DNA from: JAVBLQ01 sp031553435
Lineage (GTDB): Bacteria > Bacteroidota > Bacteroidia > Bacteroidales > Azobacteroidaceae
DNA: 38,466 bases
Direction: 5' to 3'
NCBI GenBank assembly: GCA_031553435.1
Contig: JAVBLQ010000016.1
Location: forward strand, 1-38,466
The translations under genes and the position numbers were made by a program. Shown one piece after another: positions 31,521-38,466 of this stretch. Position 1 is the stretch's first letter; every line of letters starts with the position of its first letter. The notes below the pieces were generated by a model. The model saw nothing but the letters and a program-made list of their open reading frames with translations, was not told where the DNA came from and ran no database searches.

Positions 31521-33125
31521 ATGAAAAAGTTTCTTATCATATTTATTTTCAGTTTCTTTTCAATATATTCCGGAGCCCAGGAAATTACTTATTCTTTCCG
31601 TTTATTATTGAAAGATAAAGGTAATCCGGGATATACGATTGATAAACCGAAACAATTTCTTTCTTCTAAAGCCATTGAAAGAAGAGATAAGCAGGGCATT
31701 GCCATTGACAGCACCGATTTTCCCATAGATCCCGCATATATCAATGCAATCAAACAAACGGGAGTAACAATTGCCGCTCAAAGTAAATGGGTGAAAACAA
31801 TCACTGTTCATACAAAGGATTCCTCTGTTGTAAAACAACTTTCAACGCTTACTTTTGTAGATACTACTTTATTGGTGAGAAAAGGAGTAATGTTTCCTAT
31901 GCCTACGGATTCAGTGAGAGCTATTAATACGCCTATTACACCCGAACCTGATGTATACGGACAAGCATTTACCCAAATTCATATGCATAATGGGGAGTTA
32001 TTGCACAACGAAGGATTCACAGGCAAAGGAATGACCATTGCTATGATCGATGGAGGATTCAGAAACGCAGATTGCATCGACAGAATAGATTTCTCTAAAA
32101 TTGCAGAAATCAAAAGTTTTTCCCATGCCGGAATAGATCCGCTCAGATCCAGTTCGGAGCATGGATTGAGAGGTCTTTCCTGTATGCTGGCCAACGAACC
32201 CGGAGTGATGGTTGGGACCGCTCCCGAAGCGACTTTCTATCTTTTCAGCACGGAATTTGATGCGGAGGAATATCCGGTAGAAGAAGATTATTGGATCACG
32301 GCAATAGAATATGCCGATAGCCTGGGAATTGATATTGCAACCACTTCGCTTGGCTACACAACTTTCGATAATCTCCCTGAAATGAATCATACACAAACCG
32401 AATTGGATGGAAAAACTGTTTTAATGAGCCGTGCGGCCTCTATGGCTGTAGATAAAGGTATGTTTCTGTTGAATGCCGCCGGAAATGAAGGCAATAAAAC
32501 CTGGATGAAAATATCATTCCCAGCCGATGCAAACAATGTATTGACTGTTGGTTCCGTACAGTCTGATGGAGCAATCTCTTCATTTTCCGGAATCGGACCT
32601 TCGGCCGACGGACGAACAAAACCGGATGCAATGGCATTAGGGAGCTTGACAACATTGACTACAGCTTCAGGATCGATTACCCGAAGCAACGGAACTTCTT
32701 ATGCAACTCCTATTCTTGCCGGATTAACCGCTTGTTTGTGGCAATCACATCCGGAACTTACAAGTAAAGAATTACTTCAATTGATTCAGAAATCTTCAGA
32801 CAGATATGGTACGGCTGATGATCTTTACGGATTTGGTATTCCGGATATTTATAAGGCTTATCAAAGTATCAGTACTTCCATTATTAAAAAAAAAATAGCT
32901 ACGCCGACAATTTTTCTAACACAAAATATTCTTCAAATCAATCTTTCTGAAGAAGCAATACTTTCCGGAGACCTGATTTTATATAATCCGACCGGAATTA
33001 TAATAAAAAAAATACATTTGTCAGGAAATCGGAAAATTGATTTAAATGATCTCCCTAAAGGAATTTATATTGCAAAATTACAAACACAGGCAAATATAGA
33101 AAGTATTAAATTTGTGATATTGTGA
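31521..33125 (+). CDS. Secreted subtilisin-like protease with T9SS sorting tail
   Basis: A 534-residue S8 peptidase. Residues 1-19 form a signal peptide ending at SGAQ. The propeptide-like region runs to about 150. The catalytic triad is D177 in MTIAMIDGGF, H214 in SSEHGLRG and S393 in NGTSYATPILAG; the oxyanion Asn is in NAAGNEG. The last 80 residues, ending KIDLNDLPKGIYIAKLQTQA and IKFVIL, form a type A C-terminal sorting domain, so the protein should pass the outer membrane through the type IX system and be anchored or released. The ATG at 31521 gives a clean signal peptide; the longer frame starts at GTG 31485 inside repeat sequence. The stop overlaps the xseA start. Confidence 0.9.
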   Translation: MKKFLIIFIFSFFSIYSGAQEITYSFRLLLKDKGNPGYTIDKPKQFLSSKAIERRDKQGIAIDSTDFPIDPAYINAIKQTGVTIAAQSKWVKTITVHTKDSSVVKQLSTLTFVDTTLLVRKGVMFPMPTDSVRAINTPITPEPDVYGQAFTQIHMHNGELLHNEGFTGKGMTIAMIDGGFRNADCIDRIDFSKIAEIKSFSHAGIDPLRSSSEHGLRGLSCMLANEPGVMVGTAPEATFYLFSTEFDAEEYPVEEDYWITAIEYADSLGIDIATTSLGYTTFDNLPEMNHTQTELDGKTVLMSRAASMAVDKGMFLLNAAGNEGNKTWMKISFPADANNVLTVGSVQSDGAISSFSGIGPSADGRTKPDAMALGSLTTLTTASGSITRSNGTSYATPILAGLTACLWQSHPELTSKELLQLIQKSSDRYGTADDLYGFGIPDIYKAYQSISTSIIKKKIATPTIFLTQNILQINLSEEAILSGDLILYNPTGIIIKKIHLSGNRKIDLNDLPKGIYIAKLQTQANIESIKFVIL

Positions 33126-34363
33126 CAAAGGATTGTTTGACATTAATCCAACTGAATTCCATTATCCGGAATGTATTCAACGAATCCTTTCCGGATGCTT
33201 ATTGGTTGATTGCCGAGATCAGTGATGTACGGCAAGCATCCAACGGACATTGTTATCTGGAATTTATTGAAAAGGATTCACGGACAGGAGCTTTGCTGGC
33301 AAAAGCAAAAGGAAATATCTGGAGTAATATTTTCCGGATGTTGAAACCTTATTTCGAGCAATCTACGGGACAAGCCTTTACTTCCGGAATCAAAGTGCTG
33401 GTCAGGGTTTCTGTCGAATTCCACGAAATATATGGTTATTCCCTGAATGTAGCAGATATTGATCCTTCCTATACTTTGGGTGACATGCAACGCCAAAGGC
33501 AAATGATTATTCAACAATTGGAAGAAGAAGGAATTTTATATCTGAATAAAGAATTGGAATTTCCACAACTTCCGCAAAGAATCGCTATCATTACCTCGGC
33601 TTCGGCAGCAGGATATGAAGATTTTTCAGATCAATTGAATAATAATCCTTTAGGCTTTGTTTTTTATCCCAAACTTTTTCCCGCTATTATGCAAGGAGAA
33701 AAGACAGAAAGTTCGATCATCTCGGCATTGAATAAAATTTATGAACACATTGAGATGTTTGATCTTGTTGTTATTATCAGAGGCGGAGGTGCAACTTCTG
33801 ATTTACATAGCTTCGATACCTACGATCTGGCTGCCAATTGCGCCCAATTTCCTTTACCCATCATTACCGGTATTGGACATGAAAGAGACCAGACTATACT
33901 CGATATGATTGCCAATAGAAGGGCAAAAACACCTACAGCAGTTGCCGAAATCCTGATTGATACTGTGACAGAGACATTTGAAGAGCTGCTTAGCCTCAAA
34001 GAAGAAATCGTTTCAATCAGCAAAAATAAAATTCAACAAGAAGCTCAGAATTTGCAGATTACAGGATTGAAGCTTACTCATATTACAAAAACCTTGTTGG
34101 AGAAACACCATCTTTTCTTACAATTTTATACGGGAAATCTGAAAATAAAAATATCACAATATCTCTCCCGGAAAAAACAAGAACTGGATGTTTGTAGCAA
34201 CCGGGTTAAACTTTCTTCTCCCGAACATATACTCTCCAAAGGTTATTCAATTACATTGAAAGACGGAAAACCCATAAAATCAGTCCATTCATTACGACCG
34301 GGCGATCAGATAAAAACGGTATTTGCGGACGGAGAAACGGATAGTATTGTGAAATCCATATGA
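33122..34363 (+). CDS. xseA: Exodeoxyribonuclease VII large subunit
   Basis: XseA with XseB degrades single-stranded DNA to oligonucleotides. The 413-residue protein has the N-terminal OB fold (FPDAYWLIAEISDVRQASNGHCYLEF) and the core with RIAIITSASAAGYEDFSDQL, IIRGGGATSDLHSFDTYDLA and PIITGIGHERDQTILDMIANRRAKTPTAVAE, all diagnostic. A coiled-coil stretch follows, then the C-terminal SPEHILSKGYSITLKDGK. It starts with GTG, overlapping the stop of the protease gene. The small-subunit gene xseB, usually next to it in this phylum, is not present in the 82 bases before the next gene. Confidence 0.96.
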   Translation: MTKDCLTLIQLNSIIRNVFNESFPDAYWLIAEISDVRQASNGHCYLEFIEKDSRTGALLAKAKGNIWSNIFRMLKPYFEQSTGQAFTSGIKVLVRVSVEFHEIYGYSLNVADIDPSYTLGDMQRQRQMIIQQLEEEGILYLNKELEFPQLPQRIAIITSASAAGYEDFSDQLNNNPLGFVFYPKLFPAIMQGEKTESSIISALNKIYEHIEMFDLVVIIRGGGATSDLHSFDTYDLAANCAQFPLPIITGIGHERDQTILDMIANRRAKTPTAVAEILIDTVTETFEELLSLKEEIVSISKNKIQQEAQNLQITGLKLTHITKTLLEKHHLFLQFYTGNLKIKISQYLSRKKQELDVCSNRVKLSSPEHILSKGYSITLKDGKPIKSVHSLRPGDQIKTVFADGETDSIVKSI

Positions 34364-34364
34364 A

Positions 34365-34378
34365 TGTCTTTGTGTTTA
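34365..34378. repeat. Fragment of the GTGTCTTTGTGTTTA repeat word
   Basis: TGTCTTTGTGTTTA directly after the xseA stop is identical to part of the right arm of the inverted repeat at 13114-13200. Short and single-copy here, so it may be a remnant. Confidence 0.4.
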
Positions 34379-34445
34379 AAACATTCCCAATAATTAATTC
34401 TCCATTAAAAAACACTATCTTAGCCAATCGAATTTTCATGTTTTT

Positions 34446-35870
34446 ATGGAAAACATTCCCAATATACTCCGGCTAAGCTTTCAAGTGTTGTATCTGATTA
34501 CAGCGTTGGGAGTTATTTTTGTGGTTATTTCAGAAAACAGGAATCCGCTGAAAACTATTTCCTGGATACTTTTCTTGCTTTTATTGCCGATTGGGGGTGT
34601 TATTATTTATTATTTTTTCGGACAAGATAACCGTAAACACCGGATCATTTCCCGCAAAATTTATAAACGAATTAAAATAACTCCCGTTAAAATATTTTCT
34701 TTTGAAGAAAAAAATTCTGTGCCGGAAACTTATCGCCCATTGGTTAAGCTCCTGAACAAAAATGATGACGCCGCTTTACTTGCCGGAAACGTGGAGATTT
34801 TTACAACCGGAAAAGAAAAATTTGACCGTTTGATAGCCGACTTGGAGGACGCTAAAGAACATATTCATTTTCAATACTATATCTTTGCAAATGATGTAAT
34901 CGGCAATCGTATAAAAGATGTTTTAATAAAGAAAGCGAAAGAAGGAGTAAAAATCCGGATCCTATATGACGATGTTGCAAACTGGAGAGAGAAAAAATCT
35001 TTTTATGAAGAAATGAAAAACAACGGAATCGAAGTTAACGATTATTTAAAAGTTCGTTTTCCGCTTTTAACCAGTCGCGTTAACTATCGTAATCACCGGA
35101 AAATTGTAGTTATTGATGGTTGTATCGGATATATGGGAGGTATGAATGTTGCCGACCGTTACCTTAATGGTCCATCCTGGAGTCCTGTTTGGCGTGATAC
35201 ACATATCCGGGTAACTGGTAATGCTGTTTACGGAATGCAATCTGCTTTTTTAATTGATTGGTATGCTGCCAGCCAGGAATTAGTTACAGATCCGGTTTAT
35301 TTTCCAAAGCTTGAAGATGGCAGCAGCTTGATGCAAATTGCAGTGGGTGGACCCATCGGTGAGTGGCGAGCGCTTTTGCAAGCAACCATTCGTGCCATTG
35401 CCGGAGCATCCAAATCCATTTATATACAAACACCTTATTTTCTCCCGTCAGAGGGAATTTGTCAGGCCTTGCAATCAGCCGCATTAGGAGGCTTGGATGT
35501 TCGTTTGATGATTCCTGAAAAATGCGATACTCATTTTGTCAACGGAGCTTCCCGTTCCTATCTGGAAGAAATGATGCGATCCGGAGTGCGTGTTTATTTT
35601 TACACAGAAGGATTTTTGCATGCCAAACTCCTATTGGTTGATGATTATCTGACGGTTATTGGTTCTGCTAATATGGATTTTCGCAGTTTCGAACACAATT
35701 TTGAATGTAATGCTTATATCTATGATAAAGAAGTAGCCAGGCAAGCGAAAAAAATATTTTTCCAGGATCAACAATCCAGTCGCAGGATATCATTAAAGAT
35801 TTGGCAGCAACGTTCGAAGCTAGAGAAGTTTAAAGAATCTGTACTGAGGCTATTTTCTCCGTTGTTGTAA
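34446..35870 (+). CDS. cls: Cardiolipin synthase (phospholipase D family)
   Basis: Makes cardiolipin from two phosphatidylglycerols, or uses phosphatidylethanolamine in ClsC-type enzymes. The 474 residues are typical. Two membrane segments (about 8-28 and 38-58) anchor it in the inner membrane. The two HKD motifs are NYRNHRKIVVIDG with GYMGGMNVADRYL (near 215-235) and FLHAKLLLVDD with IGSANMDFRSFEHNFE (near 395-420). Both are complete, so the enzyme should be active. It is 82 bases downstream of xseA and separated from the right-hand genes by a long non-coding stretch. Confidence 0.93.
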   Translation: MENIPNILRLSFQVLYLITALGVIFVVISENRNPLKTISWILFLLLLPIGGVIIYYFFGQDNRKHRIISRKIYKRIKITPVKIFSFEEKNSVPETYRPLVKLLNKNDDAALLAGNVEIFTTGKEKFDRLIADLEDAKEHIHFQYYIFANDVIGNRIKDVLIKKAKEGVKIRILYDDVANWREKKSFYEEMKNNGIEVNDYLKVRFPLLTSRVNYRNHRKIVVIDGCIGYMGGMNVADRYLNGPSWSPVWRDTHIRVTGNAVYGMQSAFLIDWYAASQELVTDPVYFPKLEDGSSLMQIAVGGPIGEWRALLQATIRAIAGASKSIYIQTPYFLPSEGICQALQSAALGGLDVRLMIPEKCDTHFVNGASRSYLEEMMRSGVRVYFYTEGFLHAKLLLVDDYLTVIGSANMDFRSFEHNFECNAYIYDKEVARQAKKIFFQDQQSSRRISLKIWQQRSKLEKFKESVLRLFSPLL

Positions 35871-36260
35871 TAGATAGAGTGACGAATGATCCTGTAGAAT
35901 CGATTCAATCAATCCGGAAAGAAGCTCCCGGTTAAATACTTCAAAAGAGGTGATTTTTTCAATTATTTCAAAGGTTCCAACGCAGAGCGGCCCCCTAATG
36001 GCCTCCCCCAATTACTCCGCAACTCTGGTTGTGTTAAAAGGAATAAAATAACCTTGCGGGTATGGAGTTGTCTGCGCTGGCATGCCCTTGGATCCGTTTC
36101 ACAACGAAGAATCTTTTTGAGTGATTAGTTGAAGTCTGGAGAACTGAGAACAAACTCCCCTCTTTCTTTTTTTCACTCTTTACCATTTAGATTCCCGCCG
36201 CCCGAACCAACCGGCGACGGGATGTTTTATCAGTACACACTCTGTGTTTTGATACAGTCG
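35871..36260. other. 390-base gene-free stretch with GC-rich patch
   Basis: No frame with coding character spans this gap between the convergent cls and FISUMP-protein genes. Bases 35985-36030 and 36055-36100 are clearly richer in G and C than the neighbours (for example CGGCCCCCTAATGGCCTCCCC at about 35990). Bases 36150-36185 are a pyrimidine tract. One strong stem-loop lies at 36193-36222. I see no tRNA cloverleaf and no recognisable insertion-sequence end. It could be a decayed gene or inserted sequence. Confidence 0.5.
36193..36222. terminator. GC-rich stem-loop between convergent genes
   Basis: TCCCGCCGCC (36193-36202) pairs with GGCGACGGGA (36213-36222) with one C-A mismatch and a ten-base loop. 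On the plus strand it is followed by TGTTTTATC. It is closer to the FISUMP-protein stop (38 bases) than to cls, so it may end that transcript, or read-through from either side. Confidence 0.45.
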
Positions 36261-38036
36261 CTAATTCTGAACACAACGAACGTTAAACCAGTAGGAAGTA
36301 CCATCCGAGAATTCACCACCCATACCTCCTGGCACCGCGTCAAAATATCGACTAGCCGAAGTAGAGCTCCACCAGTGACCGTTGACCCCTTGTGCGTACC
36401 AAGTGCTACCGTTAAAGTTCGCGTAGCCTGCAAAAGCACCACCTGCAGTTGTTACCCACCATTTAGCCTGAGTAGCGGCTAAATTTGCATTAACTATACC
36501 CTTCAGACTGGCCAACTCAGATGTGTAAGGAATACGCCAACCTGTTGGACATGCCGTAGCTGCATCGGTATAAGTGTAATAAGCTCCATTATCTCCATTA
36601 GCCGAATTATTCCTATAATATCTTGCACTGTAAGTTCCCTCTTTAGAATTACTAACCATCCAGCATTGCAATGCTCCACTTGCTCCGGTAGCGTATTCGT
36701 GTGTCAAATAAGAATTAATTCCTACGTTCAAAATTCCGGTATTACCGTTTCTTCCGCAAGTCTGGCAATCCTTCACTGTAATATCCAGACTCACTTTCCG
36801 TGTTGAACTGGCAGCATCGGTAAACATCGCATAAAGCGTGAAAGTCTGACCAGTCTGGTTGCCACGAACCAATGTTTCAACATTGTCTACGAAAGTAACC
36901 ATTACCGTATTTCCCAAACCTATAATATTTTTTACTAAAGAAGAACCTGCTCCCAGAACCATGTATGACTGGTTAGTCGGACTGCCATTCAATGTATATG
37001 CGAATGATTTGGTTCCTGCAAAAGCGTTAGTACGTTTGGACAAATCTCCACAAGTAAGGCCACCTTCTGTCTGGGCAACGTCGAATGCGGTAGTACCTGA
37101 AAGGTAATATTTAGCCAGGTCGGTCGGGGCAGGGATGCTGGTAATATCCACCGTATTAACTGTGAATGTCTGTGAAGTTGCCGATGATCCCGAACAACTT
37201 GAACCTACAACACAATAGAAAGTTGTTGTTCCCAAAGCAATCGGGTTGAAAGCATAGGATGGAGAACCGGTGGCTACCTGTGTTGCACCCGAATACCAGG
37301 TGTATGTTAGATCAGAACCGGAAGCCGCTACGCTCATCGTTACCTTGTTGCCAACCGTAGTTGTATTGGCAAGAGTTGATGTAGACTGGATTGAAGGAGC
37401 CGTACATACTCCCGATGCGGCTAATGTCAATGTATGTGTCGCGGTTGCACAACTTGACGATCCGGTTGAAGCGGTAAAAGTAGTAACCCCTGTATTTTGA
37501 GGACTTCCCGAAATAGTTACCGTGTTTGTCCCCCCTCCGGCCGGATTCACCGTGATACCGAGGCATGTTCCCGACACATAAATAGGAGCTCCGTTTGAAG
37601 TGAAAGTAACTGTTTGCATCGGTGAGCCAGCCATCACATTTTGTACCAATGAACCGGTTACATTAATACCGTGTGTAGCACAGTTATCTAAAACAGCAGC
37701 ATTAGTACCGGCAACCAATTTCCATTCACCATTGCTGTCATCTCCTGTCCAAACATAAACCCCACGACCGGAAAGACCATTTTGCATCGATGCGCTGGTA
37801 TTGTACACCATCATTCCCGGCTTGGCACTCTGACCGTTTGCCAGATTCAAACCCCAGATTTTGACGTCAGTCAAAGCAACCTGAGGCAATAGGAGTCCGC
37901 GATCTGTAGAGTATTGCAAATCGAGAATAGCCCCGCTATGTGACTCAGCATCAGTGCCGATAGTTACCTGAGCCTGTATTGTACCTGCAAAGAAAATGGC
38001 AAGGCACAAGAAGATTAAATTTTTCATTGTTTTCAT
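36261..38036 (-). CDS. Secreted multidomain protein with C-terminal FISUMP domain
   Basis: A 591-residue predicted surface protein. Signal peptide 1-22 (ends TIQAQ). Residues about 24-110 (VTIGTDAESHSGAILDLQ onward, with STDRGLLLPQV) form the N-terminal module common in Bacteroidota surface proteins. Residues 120-300 are Thr/Ser-rich Ig-like repeats with paired Cys. The last 160 residues carry CPTGWRIPYTSELASL, WWVTTAGGAFAGY, HWWSSTSASRYFDA and YWFNVRCVQN, a FISUMP (Fibrobacter succinogenes major paralogous) domain with C-type-lectin-like character. Binding target is unknown. Met 4 (38027) is an alternative start. GC and amino acid bias (Thr, Ser, Gly, Asn) differ from neighbours. No T9SS tail is evident. 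Confidence 0.8.
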   Translation of the reverse strand: MKTMKNLIFLCLAIFFAGTIQAQVTIGTDAESHSGAILDLQYSTDRGLLLPQVALTDVKIWGLNLANGQSAKPGMMVYNTSASMQNGLSGRGVYVWTGDDSNGEWKLVAGTNAAVLDNCATHGINVTGSLVQNVMAGSPMQTVTFTSNGAPIYVSGTCLGITVNPAGGGTNTVTISGSPQNTGVTTFTASTGSSSCATATHTLTLAASGVCTAPSIQSTSTLANTTTVGNKVTMSVAASGSDLTYTWYSGATQVATGSPSYAFNPIALGTTTFYCVVGSSCSGSSATSQTFTVNTVDITSIPAPTDLAKYYLSGTTAFDVAQTEGGLTCGDLSKRTNAFAGTKSFAYTLNGSPTNQSYMVLGAGSSLVKNIIGLGNTVMVTFVDNVETLVRGNQTGQTFTLYAMFTDAASSTRKVSLDITVKDCQTCGRNGNTGILNVGINSYLTHEYATGASGALQCWMVSNSKEGTYSARYYRNNSANGDNGAYYTYTDAATACPTGWRIPYTSELASLKGIVNANLAATQAKWWVTTAGGAFAGYANFNGSTWYAQGVNGHWWSSTSASRYFDAVPGGMGGEFSDGTSYWFNVRCVQN

Positions 38037-38099
38037 TATTATTGTTTATATTAAATTGTTTATTGTTGTTGTAGGGGCGCAATCATTTTTAAGGTTTAA

Positions 38100-38396
38100 T
38101 TATTTCTGTGTTTTTCCGTTTCTCCCGTGTATTCTGTGTGCGGATATTCCCGCGAGCATAGCGAGCAACAGCAGTCCTTCGCCAACCGGAACCTGCTCCG
38201 ATTCATCAACTCCTGGTCCGGGAGGTGTGTCGGGTTTAGCCCTGAGGATCGAGGGGCTGTATTCTTCTGAATTGTAGGGCGATTTGGCCCAGACGCCGGA
38301 GGGTGACTCGCCATCCTCCGTGTTCCTGTACAATCCCTGGGCATGCAGGCTGCAAGTCAGGATCGTGAGCAAGAAGATATATATTGTTTTTTTCAT
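38100..38396 (-). CDS. Small signal-peptide protein with VPVGEG membrane tail
   Basis: A 98-residue protein. Residues 1-19 are a clear signal peptide (IFLLTILTCSLHAQ). The middle is polar and Pro/Gly-rich, with PPGPGVDESEQ. Residues about 68-86 read VPVGEGLLLLAMLAGIS, a hydrophobic segment followed by basic residues. I recall similar small proteins beside surface-protein genes in Bacteroidales, without a known role. The ATG overlaps the stop of the upstream T9SS-tailed gene as ATGA, supporting real translation. The last dozen residues (HRIHGRNGKTQK) lie in DNA resembling the dispersed ACACAG-type repeat words. The FISUMP gene follows after 63 bases. Confidence 0.6.
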   Translation of the reverse strand: MKKTIYIFLLTILTCSLHAQGLYRNTEDGESPSGVWAKSPYNSEEYSPSILRAKPDTPPGPGVDESEQVPVGEGLLLLAMLAGISAHRIHGRNGKTQK

Positions 38397-38466
38397 TGAT
38401 TAATTACCTTAGCTGTTTTATTTGTATTTCCTGTTACTTTTATAATTAAAGCTCCTGTTGTTTCCA
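38393..38466 (-). CDS. C-terminal sorting tail of a T9SS substrate, 5' part outside the window
   Basis: The last 23 codons of a gene are visible on the minus strand: ETTGALIIKVTGNTNKTAKV then INQ and a TGA stop. This matches the final strands of the type A C-terminal sorting domain used by type IX secreted proteins (G-x-IIKVT followed by KT-KVI). The body of the protein lies beyond the right edge and cannot be named. Its stop overlaps the start of the small signal-peptide gene, so the right-edge genes probably form a unit. Confidence 0.65.
   Translation of the reverse strand, partial: ETTGALIIKVTGNTNKTAKVINQ

Noticed and set aside
36261..36480. FISUMP/lectin-like C-terminus as the variable region of a diversity-generating retroelement
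   Set aside because: No reverse transcriptase, template repeat or adenine-biased second copy of this stretch was found in the window, and FISUMP proteins are common without such elements.
36129..36482. Plus-strand frame of 117 codons in the gap after cls
   Set aside because: It is mostly antisense to the FISUMP domain and shows no start context or family resemblance.
38001..38100. Promoter or riboswitch between the small secreted gene and the FISUMP gene
   Set aside because: The 63-base gap has no TAnnTTTG box on the minus strand and no stable structure that I can see.

Overview
The window comes from an AT-rich member of the Bacteroidota, most likely Bacteroidales. Several independent signs agree. 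There are family-specific genes (DUF4290, DUF6427-like, NigD-like lipoprotein, a GlsA/GlsB-like glycine-lipid pair). Two C-terminal type IX secretion (T9SS) sorting tails are present. MurA carries Asp in place of the catalytic Cys. Promoter boxes of the TAnnTTTG type stand in front of several genes, and there is little Shine-Dalgarno signal. Most of the window is chromosomal housekeeping sequence. I see no rRNA, tRNA, CRISPR array, phage or intact insertion sequence.

Layout. 1-2413 (minus): purD, a membrane protein and a gene cut by the left edge. 2560-3820 (plus): argB and a NimA-like flavoprotein, facing a tyrosine phenol-lyase/tryptophanase-family enzyme (minus, to 5368). 5611-9244 (plus): the glsA/glsB-like pair, then a LytS/LytTR-type two-component pair. 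9236-12122 (minus): a four-gene unit of URO-D-superfamily protein, rhamnose/fucose mutarotase-like protein, FucP-like transporter and YgbA-like protein. 12240-13106 (plus): an MbfA-like ferritin/VIT fusion. 13169-19691 (minus): a long run of PASTA protein, rluD-like, ddl, acyltransferase, NigD-like lipoprotein and nadE. 19797-21782 (minus): yicC, gmk, nadD. 22028-25215 (plus): tsaB, DUF4290, murA, rimM. A TetR regulator (minus) and a CDF metal transporter (plus) diverge around 26 kb. 27218-35870 (plus): lipoprotein, oxidoreductase, LTA-synthase-like enzyme, ispF, a secreted subtilase, xseA and cardiolipin synthase. After a 390-base gene-free stretch, the right edge (minus) holds a secreted FISUMP-domain protein, a small signal-peptide protein and the sorting tail of a T9SS substrate.

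How the genes fit together. Envelope and lipid functions dominate: two PlsC-type acyltransferases, glycine lipid synthesis, cardiolipin synthase, an LTA-synthase-like phosphotransferase, Ddl, MurA and PASTA. NAD synthesis is represented twice (nadD, nadE). Iron and metal handling is represented by the MbfA-like protein and the CDF transporter.

The points most worth pursuing are five. (1) The mutarotase/FucP/URO-D unit could handle O-methylated deoxysugars. (2) The phenol-lyase-like enzyme has lost the Arg that anchors PLP. (3) A set of intergenic inverted-repeat elements sits at gene junctions, and some of them write the ends of the adjacent proteins. (4) A perfect 34-base palindrome lies in the leader of the CDF gene. 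(5) A terminator stem doubles as the -33 box of the next operon. All functional statements are from reading the sequence; no database search was run.
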